A DNA stretch of 58,050 bases from SBAX01 sp964646605 (lineage in GTDB: Bacteria; Planctomycetota; Phycisphaerae; UBA1845). The notes below the pieces were generated by a model. That model did not search any database. It was not told the DNA's origin and worked only from the letters and a program-made list of their open reading frames with translations. The translations under genes and the position numbers were made by a program. Of this stretch, positions 8,654 through 15,685 are shown one piece after another. Where the stretch lies: the NCBI GenBank assembly GCA_964646605.1, contig CAZYEX010000002.1, positions 1-58,050 of the forward strand, given 5' to 3'. Within the stretch, counting starts at the first letter, position 1, and every line of letters starts with the position of its first letter.

Positions 8654-9748
8654 TCATGATGGCACTCCGACGAGTTCTTCTCGGGCTGCGGCGGGGGAAC
8701 GACCGGTAAGTTCGTAGATGTAGGCGAGGATCTCCGCGACGGCCCGGTAGAAGCGTTCGGGGATGTATTGGCCGACCTCGACGGATTCGTAGAGAGCGCG
8801 GGCAAGCGGTTTGCGCTCCACGATGGGGATGTTGAATTCGGCGGCGATCTGCCGGATGCGAAGGGCCGCGTAGTCGGCACCTTTGGCGACGACCTTGGGG
8901 GCGGCCATCGAATCGGCGTCGTAGGCGACGGCGACGGCAAGGTGCGTGGGGTTGGTGACGACCACGTCGGCCTTGGGGACGTCCTTGCGCAGGCGTTGGA
9001 CGGCCAGTTGCAACTGAAGCTGGCGGCGGCGACGCTTGATGTTGGGATCGCCTTCCATGCTCCGCAGTTCGTCCTTGACCTCCTCCTTGGTCATCCGTAA
9101 GTCACGTTCGTGGCGAAAGCGCTGCCAGGCATAGTCGAGGAGGGCGAGAATCAGGAGAGCCGCGGCCAATTTGATTCCCAGTTCTCCGACCAGGCGGCCT
9201 CCGACGGTCAGGACGTTGTGGAAATCGAGGGCGAAGGCGCTGACTATGGCCCCCGCGGATTGGGCGATGAGGAGGTAGGCCACCACACCGACGACAAGAA
9301 CCTTGGCGAAGCTAATGATGGCGGCCATCGTCGAACGGATGGAAAAAAGTCGGGCGAAACCCTTGAGGGGGCTGATTTTCGCCAGGCTGGGGGTGATCGG
9401 CTGCCAGGTGAACAACCAACCGACCTGGGCGTAGAGAACGACCAATCCGGTCAGGAAGAGGACGATCAGGAACGGGCCGAGGCGCTTGCCGAGTTCGTGG
9501 GCGACGGCCTTGAACAGCGGAAGCAGGTCGTCCAGTTGGGTCGGTGACGCGGGGGTCAATGCGAGTGTGATGATCGTGACCAGCGTGTGCATGAGCGCGG
9601 GTCCGAAGAGAAAGAGGGCGACGAACGCGGCGACGAGGATTGCGGCGGAGGTCAGGTCGTGACTTCGCGCCACTTGCCCCTTGGCCCGCGCTTCGCTTCG
9701 GCGTCGCGGGGTCGGCGGTTCGGTGCGATCTTCTTTTGCGACGGGCAT
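8654..9748 (-). CDS. flhB: Flagellar export switch protein FlhB
   Basis: A self-cleaving gate component that switches export from rod/hook to filament substrates. The 364-residue protein has four transmembrane segments (between about residues 30 and 205) and the autocleavage motif NPTH at 266-269 within VVVTNPTHLAVAV. The ATG shares one base with the fliR stop codon (TAATG at 9748), so the genes are coupled. The export genes run fliP-fliQ-fliR-flhB-flhA, the common order. Confidence 0.97.
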   Translation of the reverse strand: MPVAKEDRTEPPTPRRRSEARAKGQVARSHDLTSAAILVAAFVALFLFGPALMHTLVTIITLALTPASPTQLDDLLPLFKAVAHELGKRLGPFLIVLFLTGLVVLYAQVGWLFTWQPITPSLAKISPLKGFARLFSIRSTMAAIISFAKVLVVGVVAYLLIAQSAGAIVSAFALDFHNVLTVGGRLVGELGIKLAAALLILALLDYAWQRFRHERDLRMTKEEVKDELRSMEGDPNIKRRRRQLQLQLAVQRLRKDVPKADVVVTNPTHLAVAVAYDADSMAAPKVVAKGADYAALRIRQIAAEFNIPIVERKPLARALYESVEVGQYIPERFYRAVAEILAYIYELTGRSPAAAREELVGVPS

Positions 9749-10548
9749 TAGGCGACGGGCCTCCAGGGTTGCGAGTCAAGTCCGAAGGCGGCGCGGATCG
9801 AGTCCACACCGTCGGCGAAGGCTTGGAGGAGCATGTCCTGCGAAGCACTGAGGGTGACGCCGGCCAGCCCGAGCATGAGCAAGGCGCGCAGCGTAAACCC
9901 GACGGTGAGGATGTTGAGCTGCGGCATGGTGCGGGAGAGGAAGGCCAGGGCCGTACCGGTCAGGAACAGGGCGATCAATACCGGCGCGGCCAGGCGTACG
10001 CCGAGCATGAAGGAGGCGGTCAGCATTTCGATGAGAAGCAGCAGAATGTTGTCGCCGACCTGGAAGGAAAGTACGGGGATTACGTCGAAGGTATCGAGCA
10101 AGGCGGCAAGGGCTTCGCGGTGTCCGCCGGCCAGGAGAAAGAAAAGCATCATCACCAGGGCGTACAACTGACCGACGACGGAGACCTGGCTATCGAGGAA
10201 GGGGTTGATGACCTCGCCGATGGAGATGCCGGCTTGCTGGCTGACCAATTCCCCGGCGACCTCGGCTCCCATCAGGAGGATGGTCAGGGACAGTCCCATA
10301 GCGGCGCCGATGAGAAACTCCGTTACGCCGCCGGTCAGTAAGGAACCGAGGGTGGGGTCGGCGGGGACGCTTCGCACCACGAGGGGGAAGATCATGGCGG
10401 CGAGGGCGACGGTCATCGCGGCGCGAATGCGAATGGGCACCATCCGCCCCGCGAAGAACGGCGCGGTGACCATCAGTCCGCTCAGGCGAAACAGAACCAA
10501 AGCAAACGGCGGCAGGCGCAGCAAAATGTCGGTCAGCCCCAGAGGCAT
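9748..10548 (-). CDS. fliR: Flagellar export protein FliR
   Basis: An integral membrane export-gate subunit. The 266-residue product is hydrophobic throughout, with about six membrane segments. FliR features are the N-terminal LPPFALVLFRLSGLMVTAPFF, the segment SQQAGISIGEVINPFLDSQV near the middle, and RTMPQLNILTVGFTLRALLM near the C-terminus. It starts at ATG 10548. The 88-base gap to fliQ holds one of the heptad-repeat elements. Confidence 0.95.
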   Translation of the reverse strand: MPLGLTDILLRLPPFALVLFRLSGLMVTAPFFAGRMVPIRIRAAMTVALAAMIFPLVVRSVPADPTLGSLLTGGVTEFLIGAAMGLSLTILLMGAEVAGELVSQQAGISIGEVINPFLDSQVSVVGQLYALVMMLFFLLAGGHREALAALLDTFDVIPVLSFQVGDNILLLLIEMLTASFMLGVRLAAPVLIALFLTGTALAFLSRTMPQLNILTVGFTLRALLMLGLAGVTLSASQDMLLQAFADGVDSIRAAFGLDSQPWRPVA

Positions 10549-10574
10549 TGTCTTCCCAAACCCACTCTCGTCCC

Positions 10575-10616
10575 ACTGTCTCCTTCGACCTTGAACTTCG
10601 AACTTTCCTCATTTAG
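10575..10616. repeat. Heptad-unit intergenic repeat, fliQ/fliR gap
   Basis: CCTTGAACTTCGAACTTTCC (10589-10608) reads as TTGAACT-TCGAACT, two 7-nt units. Left of it, TCTCGTCCCACTGTCTCC is the reverse complement of a GGGAC-type array like that at 33151-33176. Both unit types therefore occur side by side here and at 33.15 kb, which argues for one composite element in two places. Confidence 0.55.
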
Positions 10617-10636
10617 TCCGCGGCTCGCTGCGTGTC

Positions 10637-10897
10637 TCACCAGGGCAGGGCACCCAACATTTCGCGGGTGTACTCGAGCATTTGCTCGGCGATCCAGGGG
10701 GTGAAAATGGCGGCGGCGACGAACATGGCCGCGATCTTGGGTACGAAGCTGAGGGCCTGTTCCTGCAATTGGGTCACGGCCTGGAAGAGCGAAATCACCA
10801 ACCCCACCACCAGTCCGATGACCAGGATCGGCGCGGCGATGACCAACGTCATCCAGAAGGCGTGACGACCCAGTTCCAACGCCGTGCCCAGCTCCAT
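10637..10897 (-). CDS. fliQ: Flagellar export protein FliQ
   Basis: A small export-gate subunit of 86 residues with two transmembrane helices: ALELGRHAFWMTLVIAAPIL followed by VGLVVGLVISLFQAVTQLQE, then the FliQ-typical QALSFVPKIAAMF stretch. Length and motif are standard. It lies 12 bases after fliP in transcription order. Confidence 0.95.
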   Translation of the reverse strand: MELGTALELGRHAFWMTLVIAAPILVIGLVVGLVISLFQAVTQLQEQALSFVPKIAAMFVAAAIFTPWIAEQMLEYTREMLGALPW

Positions 10898-10909
10898 TTT
10901 CCGCTTCCT

Positions 10910-11710
10910 TTACGCGAAACTCCCCAAAATCGTCTCGACAACGAGGTGCCAGCCGTCGGCGAGTACAAAAAGCAATAGCTTGAACGGCAGCGAGATCAGC
11001 ACCGGCGGCAGCATCAACATTCCCATGGACAGAAGAATCGTGGCGATGACCATGTCGATCACCAAAAAGGGCAGGTAGATGCGAAATCCCATGACGTAGG
11101 CGGTTTTCAGCTCGCTGAGCATGAAGGCGGGGATGATGACGGTCAGCGGGACGGTCTCTACGTCGATCTTCTCGTCGGGTTCGATGGTGCGTTTCTGGGC
11201 GTACTCGAGGAACAGATAGATGTCGTCCTCGTTTCCGGCCTGCTCGATCTGACGGAACATGAAATCCTTCACATGGGCGGAGGTGATGTCCATGGCCCGC
11301 GCCTGCCCGAGTTGGTTGGCCAGGTAGGGTCCCACGGCGTCGGCATGAATGCGCTGCCACGTTGGTGTCATCACCACGAGAGTCACGAACAAAGACAACG
11401 TCAGCAGAACCTGTCCGGGAGGAAGTTGGGGCACTCCGATCGCCTGCCGCAATAGGGCGAGCACGATCATGATCCGCGGAAATGCGGTGACCATGATGAG
11501 GATCGAGGGGATGAGCGTCAGGACGGTGAGAACGACGAGGATTTGCAGGCTGGCGCTGACCGACTGGGGATTGCTCGCCGCGGGAAGGAGTTGGGTCAGA
11601 TCAGGAAGACCGGGGACGCCGCCCGTCGGCGCGGGGACGGCACTCTGCGCCGAGGCGTTCTCGGCGAGAGAGAGGACCGTCAACGCGATAAGAACAGCGG
11701 TGCGAACCAT
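10910..11710 (-). CDS. fliP: Flagellar export protein FliP
   Basis: The core pentameric subunit of the export channel. The 266-residue product begins with a cleavable signal peptide (hydrophobic residues 2-21, then Ala-Ser-Ala-Gln), as in other FliP proteins. It then has four transmembrane segments with family motifs TAFPRIMIVLALLRQAIG, PTWQRIHADAVGPYL and FLEYAQKRTIEP. It lies downstream of fliO and upstream of fliQ in the same direction. Confidence 0.96.
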   Translation of the reverse strand: MVRTAVLIALTVLSLAENASAQSAVPAPTGGVPGLPDLTQLLPAASNPQSVSASLQILVVLTVLTLIPSILIMVTAFPRIMIVLALLRQAIGVPQLPPGQVLLTLSLFVTLVVMTPTWQRIHADAVGPYLANQLGQARAMDITSAHVKDFMFRQIEQAGNEDDIYLFLEYAQKRTIEPDEKIDVETVPLTVIIPAFMLSELKTAYVMGFRIYLPFLVIDMVIATILLSMGMLMLPPVLISLPFKLLLFVLADGWHLVVETILGSFA

Positions 11711-11791
11711 GCGCGAGCATCCATGCTCCAGGGTCTACGCGCCCGATCCTCGGCGCGGCGGCTCCACGGTCGCACTCCGGCGACCGGTCCG

Positions 11792-12529
11792 TCATTTCGA
11801 CTGCAAGGCTTTCAGTCGGTGCAGCAAATCCCGCAAGGACGCGGTCGACACGCCTCCGCGCGTCCGCGTCGACGCGGGGCGATGCGGTGGATCGGAAGCG
11901 ACCGGCGCGTATTGCAACGTCTCGTCGGACAACAGATGGCCGAACGGCGTTTTGGCGCCGCTCATCGGCAGTGCGAGGCGGGCGGACAACTCCGCGACTT
12001 CCTCGGCGTCGGTGACCTCCGTGACGGCATCGACGCGATCCGGCGAAATGCCGACCAGGACCAAGCGCCGTCCGAGGTGAACGAGGGCCAGGCTGTGTCG
12101 CGGCGAAAGGGCGGTTCGGCTGACGACTTTCATCACGCCGCTCTCCCCGCCGCGCACCGAGGGCGACCATTTCCGCACAACCGCGAACAGGACACCGACG
12201 AGCACCAGTACGACAACGAGCGCCCCCCCGCCGGTTCGATACCAGGGAGCGGCGCTTGGTGCATCCGTCGTGGGAGTTCTCGTGAGACCGAGTTTGCGAC
12301 GAAAACCCCGCGCCGTATCGTCCGTGGGCGGGGCAACGGGGGGCTCGACGGTCAGGTCCAGCGCGCTGACTGACACCTTCGGCGTGTCGACCGCGATGGC
12401 CTGGTTTGGCGTCGCGGGCTCATCGGCGCGGGACTCCATGCGGGAAAACAGGCAGGCAGCTACGCCCGCCGCGAAAAACAGAGCTCGTGGATCGAGGCGA
12501 CGCGTTAACCGGTACGTTCCGCGACTCAT
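11792..12529 (-). CDS. fliO: FliO-like flagellar assembly protein
   Basis: FliO helps assemble the FliP/FliR core. The 245-residue product has an N-terminal hydrophobic stretch (RALFFAAGVAACLFS), a Pro-rich linker, one clear transmembrane helix (GGALVVVLVLVGVLFAVVRKW, near residues 108-128), and a short SpoA-like cytosolic part (MKVVSRTALSPRHSLALVHLG) of the sort seen in FliO. The ATG at 12529 overlaps the fliN TGA (TCAT on the + strand, 12526-12529), which fixes the start. The call rests on the TM-plus-beta pattern and position between fliN and fliP. Confidence 0.8.
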   Translation of the reverse strand: MSRGTYRLTRRLDPRALFFAAGVAACLFSRMESRADEPATPNQAIAVDTPKVSVSALDLTVEPPVAPPTDDTARGFRRKLGLTRTPTTDAPSAAPWYRTGGGALVVVLVLVGVLFAVVRKWSPSVRGGESGVMKVVSRTALSPRHSLALVHLGRRLVLVGISPDRVDAVTEVTDAEEVAELSARLALPMSGAKTPFGHLLSDETLQYAPVASDPPHRPASTRTRGGVSTASLRDLLHRLKALQSK

Positions 12530-13095
12530 AGGCTCACCCGATGGGGGTCGTTGGAAACCACCTCGCAGATGCGCACGCAAAAACTGTCGTTGAGCACGAG
12601 AACTTCGCCGCGGGCCACCAAGCGATCATTGGCGTAGACGTCCACGGGATCGCCGGCCAGCTTGTCGAGCTCCACGACACTGCCCTCGCCGAGTTGCAAG
12701 ACGTCCTCGACCAACATGCGCGTGCGGCCCAGCTCGACGCGAACGCGCAGCTTCACGTCGTTGAGCATGGAGAGTCGTCGGGCATCGACGCCGTCAATCC
12801 CACGTCGAGCGAATTCAGGAAACTCGAACTTGTCGGTGGAAACGGCGATCGCCTCGGCGTCACGATCGTCATCGAGCGCCGCGGCGAAGGAAGGAGAAGC
12901 AGGGCCCGCGGGGACGCCCTGTGCGGCTGCGTTCAGGATCGCATCGATCTCCGCCTCGTTCATGCCCGGAGATTCACCGGGCGGCGGTTCGTTGGCACGC
13001 GCCGCGTCGCGCAACAGGGCGTCGACATCGGCCTCGTTACCCGGCGATGCAGCGCCCGACGCGGGGTCGGCGGTTTCTTTGGGAGGTCCAGCCAT
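12526..13095 (-). CDS. fliN: Flagellar switch protein FliN with two FliM/FliY-like N-terminal motifs
   Basis: Part of the C-ring that controls rotation direction and receives export cargo. The 189-residue product ends in a SpoA/FliN domain (about residues 108-186; VRVELGRTRMLVEDVLQLGE and GEVLVLNDSFCVRICEVV). The N-terminal ~100 residues are unusual: a disordered, acidic Ala/Pro-rich stretch with two related motifs, EADVDALL (21-28) and EAEIDAIL (47-54). Each resembles the EIDALL motif at the N-terminus of FliM and FliY that binds phosphorylated CheY. No fliM lies between fliL and fliN, its usual site, so this protein may carry the CheY-binding role (inference). Confidence 0.93.
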   Translation of the reverse strand: MAGPPKETADPASGAASPGNEADVDALLRDAARANEPPPGESPGMNEAEIDAILNAAAQGVPAGPASPSFAAALDDDRDAEAIAVSTDKFEFPEFARRGIDGVDARRLSMLNDVKLRVRVELGRTRMLVEDVLQLGEGSVVELDKLAGDPVDVYANDRLVARGEVLVLNDSFCVRICEVVSNDPHRVSL

Positions 13096-13170
13096 GCGTC
13101 CAATCCATTAGACCCGGTCGTCATCCATGACGTCCCGTGTTTATCGGTGAATCCCCGCCGAGTGGGACAC

Positions 13171-13779
13171 TCAAAGCCCGGAGCTGGATTGCAGCAACTC
13201 TGGAATGAGGATTTCCTGGAGCAGTTGCTCGTCTCCGAGCACCTTGGCGAGTTCGTGTTTGAGCCGCCGTTTGATCGTTTCCAGCCCTGGTTCGTTGAGT
13301 TCCTTGGGCTCGGCGCTGCGAATGACAACGTTGACACGGTCGTTGATTCGCGCTTTGTTGGCCTCGACCAATGCCTTGGTGCTCTCCGCGTCGGCGGCGG
13401 CTACCAATGCTGATACGCGAATGCGCAGGGTGATCAGTTTTCCGGTAGTACGATTGCTGGGACGACATTCGGTGATCTCGATCTCCGCGTTTCCCGAAGC
13501 GCCGCCCGCGGCAGCCTTGCCGCCGTGTTCATCGTGCTTGTCAGCCTTATCGTGCTTGTCCGCTTTCTCATGCTTATCGGGTTTGTCGTGACCCGCCGCT
13601 GCATCAGCCTCTGCGCCCTCGACGGTCGCGGGCTCGCCGCCCGCGAACATTTTGGTCACGAAGAATACGCCCACGCCCTCGACGCCCATCAACACGGCGA
13701 CAAGAACGAGGGGAATGAGTTTTCCCTTTTTCTTGACGCCGTTGTCAGCGGGTTTTGGTTCGGTTTCATTGGCCGCCAT
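13171..13779 (-). CDS. fliL: Flagellar basal body-associated protein FliL with His/Lys/Asp-rich linker
   Basis: A stator-associated single-pass inner-membrane protein. The 202-residue product has a cytoplasmic Lys-rich N-terminus, a transmembrane helix at 21-43, and a C-terminal periplasmic FliL domain (about 98-200) that includes TGKLITLRIRVSALV. Between them, residues 64-85 form a low-complexity run of KHDKAD-like units rich in His, Lys and Asp; this insert is not part of the standard family and could bind metal. The start overlaps the end of motB by 14 bases. Confidence 0.9.
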   Translation of the reverse strand: MAANETEPKPADNGVKKKGKLIPLVLVAVLMGVEGVGVFFVTKMFAGGEPATVEGAEADAAAGHDKPDKHEKADKHDKADKHDEHGGKAAAGGASGNAEIEITECRPSNRTTGKLITLRIRVSALVAAADAESTKALVEANKARINDRVNVVIRSAEPKELNEPGLETIKRRLKHELAKVLGDEQLLQEILIPELLQSSSGL

Positions 13780-14527
13780 TATCGGGCTCCTTCAAATCAT
13801 CCGCCAGGGTGGACCCGGCGTAGTTGCTGACCAAGTCTTCCGTAACCAAAATCTCGACGCGCCGGTTGAGGGCGCGCCTCTCCTCCGTGTAGGCCTGTCG
13901 GACGAGCGGTTCCCCGTCGCCCACGGCGACGAGTCCGATGCGGATCGGACGAACGCCCCCGGCTTCGAGCTGCCGCGCGACGGCCTTAGCCCGCGCGTAG
14001 GACAAATCGCGGAGGTCCTCGAACGGCGAACCACCGGGAAGCGGCTCCCGCGAAGAGTGTCCGCGGACCACGATCTTCGTGTTGTATCCCCGCAACCGCT
14101 CCGCCGTCTGGGCGATGAGATCGCGGGCTTCCTGCTTGAGCGCCGCGTTATGGCGCTCGAAGGTGATGTTCCCGCCCACCACGATCTGCAATCCCTCGCG
14201 GACGTTGGTGACGCGGAACTTTCGCCCGTGAATCCCCTCCTCCGCGGAGTCGCCCTTCTTGTCTCGATAGTCGGGAATCTCCAACTCCATGAGTTTTTCG
14301 AGCAACGAGTTCGGGGTATCCGCGGGAATGGGGAGCGTCCCCAGACTCGCATCGTGACCGCCGAAGGCTTTCTTCAGCGACTCGACGGCCTGCTGGAAAC
14401 GGTCGCGCTTGATCTCGCTCATGGAGACCAGGGCCACGAAAAAGCAAAGCAAAAGCGACATCGTATCCCCGTAGGTAATCACCCACTCCGGCGCGCCCTT
14501 CGACGAATCGACGTTCCTCAGGAACAA
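13766..14527 (-). CDS. motB: Flagellar stator protein MotB (OmpA-type peptidoglycan anchor)
   Basis: The stator subunit that anchors to peptidoglycan and carries the ion-binding Asp. The 253-residue product has the plug/TM region EWVITYGDTMSLLLCFF with Asp21 as the likely ion-binding residue, and a C-terminal OmpA domain (KIVVRGHSSREPLPGG; SYARAKAVARQLEAGG; NRRVEILV). The DTMSLLLCFF helix resembles the sodium-type PomB helix more than E. coli MotB. I place the start at TTG 14527 after GGGGAG because no in-frame ATG precedes the TM segment. Confidence 0.93.
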   Translation of the reverse strand: MFLRNVDSSKGAPEWVITYGDTMSLLLCFFVALVSMSEIKRDRFQQAVESLKKAFGGHDASLGTLPIPADTPNSLLEKLMELEIPDYRDKKGDSAEEGIHGRKFRVTNVREGLQIVVGGNITFERHNAALKQEARDLIAQTAERLRGYNTKIVVRGHSSREPLPGGSPFEDLRDLSYARAKAVARQLEAGGVRPIRIGLVAVGDGEPLVRQAYTEERRALNRRVEILVTEDLVSNYAGSTLADDLKEPDNGGQ

Positions 14528-14542
14528 GCGATCACTCCCCGA

Positions 14543-15322
14543 CTAGGCCGCGTGCTTCCCCATGAAGGTCACGTGCCGCATCCCCGAGGGCAGGAAAGTC
14601 TTGAGCTTCTGCTCGACGATCCGCGGATTGTCTCCCGATTGAATGGCCATCACGCCCTTGATGACGATCATCTTCAGAAGTATTTCCTCCTTGCTGCGTC
14701 GTCCAAGCTTTTCCGCCATGGGCAGGGCGATGACATTGGACACCACGGCCCCGTAGAACGTGGTGAGCAAGGCGACGGCCATGGCCGGACCAATCTTGTC
14801 CGGGTTGCCCATGTTCTTGAGCATGATCACCAACCCCACCAGGGTGCCGATCATGCCGAACGCGGGGGCGAACTTCCCGATGTTGTCAAAGAGCGCCTTG
14901 CCCTCCGCATGCCGAGCCTCGACGGCTTGCAGGTCGCTGAGCAAGATGGCCTCGATCATGGCGGGGTCCGTCCCGTCGACGGCCATCTGGATCGCGGAGA
15001 TCACAAAGGGGTCGTCGATCGAGGCCGTGACCGATTCCAGGGCCAGGATCCCGTCCCGCCGGGCGAGCTCGGCGTACTTCACCATCTCCGCGATGACCGT
15101 GCGGGAGTCCTTGGCCCGCTTGAAAAACGCATTGCGTGTGACCCGCGCTACGGCCAGTACATTCTCAATCGGAAAGCTAATCAGCGCGGCACAGATCGAT
15201 CCGCCCCCGACCATGATGATCGACGGATAGTCGATGAAGGGCGCGATATCCGAGGCCATGAGGATGGACCATAGGAGCATGGCGGCTCCGACCGCCAACC
15301 CGATAATGGTGCCCAGATCCAT
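14543..15322 (-). CDS. motA: Flagellar stator protein MotA (PomA-like)
   Basis: The ion-channel subunit of the stator. The 259-residue product has four transmembrane segments: MDLGTIIGLAVGAAMLLW and YPSIIMVGGGSICAALI at the N-terminus, then APAFGMIGTLVGLVIML and MAVALLTTFYGAVVSNVIALP near residues 150-205. The large cytoplasmic loop carries charged residues expected to contact FliG. Length and opening residues resemble PomA of sodium motors; coupling ion is inference. It lies 15 bases before motB. Confidence 0.94.
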   Translation of the reverse strand: MDLGTIIGLAVGAAMLLWSILMASDIAPFIDYPSIIMVGGGSICAALISFPIENVLAVARVTRNAFFKRAKDSRTVIAEMVKYAELARRDGILALESVTASIDDPFVISAIQMAVDGTDPAMIEAILLSDLQAVEARHAEGKALFDNIGKFAPAFGMIGTLVGLVIMLKNMGNPDKIGPAMAVALLTTFYGAVVSNVIALPMAEKLGRRSKEEILLKMIVIKGVMAIQSGDNPRIVEQKLKTFLPSGMRHVTFMGKHAA

Positions 15323-15366
15323 CGTGCTTGACCTCGTCAGTGGGGGCGAACCCGCTTCCGCCGCAT

Positions 15367-15561
15367 TCAGATCACCTGGAACCCGCGAATCTGGCGGGCG
15401 TAGTCGATCGCCCGCCGTACGACTTCGTCCACCGGTTCTCGGACGATGAGGGTGTCGCCGTTGAGCAAGGTGATGATCGTGTCCGGGGTGGATTCGATCA
15501 TCTTGATCAACTCCGCGTTGATCACGACGACGCGTTCATCGAGTCGGGTAACGGTAATCAT
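15367..15561 (-). CDS. flbD: FlbD-family small flagellar protein
   Basis: A 64-residue protein of the widespread FlbD (Gram-positive/spirochete type) family, unrelated to the Caulobacter regulator of that name. It begins MITVTRLDERVVVINAELIK and continues with TPDTIITLLNGDTLIVREPV, which matches the family along its length. It sits between flgE and motA, its usual place. The molecular role is not established. Confidence 0.88.
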   Translation of the reverse strand: MITVTRLDERVVVINAELIKMIESTPDTIITLLNGDTLIVREPVDEVVRRAIDYARQIRGFQVI

Positions 15562-15572
15562 GGTTAAGACCG

Positions 15573-15651
15573 AAGTTCAAGGTTCAAAGTTCAAAGTTCG
15601 AAGACAGAGTACCGAATGCGCATTTTCGAACTTCGCACTTCGAACTTTTTT
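15573..15651. repeat. Heptad-arm inverted repeat, flgE/flbD gap
   Basis: The left arm (15573-15603) is an array of AGTTCAA-like 7-nt units. The right arm (15623-15651) is an array of TTCGAAC-like units. The arms are mutually complementary: AAAGTTCGAAG at 15593-15603 is the exact inverse of 15638-15648. A ~20-nt GC-mixed loop separates them. The element fills the intergenic gap just upstream of flbD and encodes no protein. Confidence 0.75.
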
Positions 15652-15685
15652 CCTCTCTACGGGCAGCGCGGACGGCGTGTCCCCA

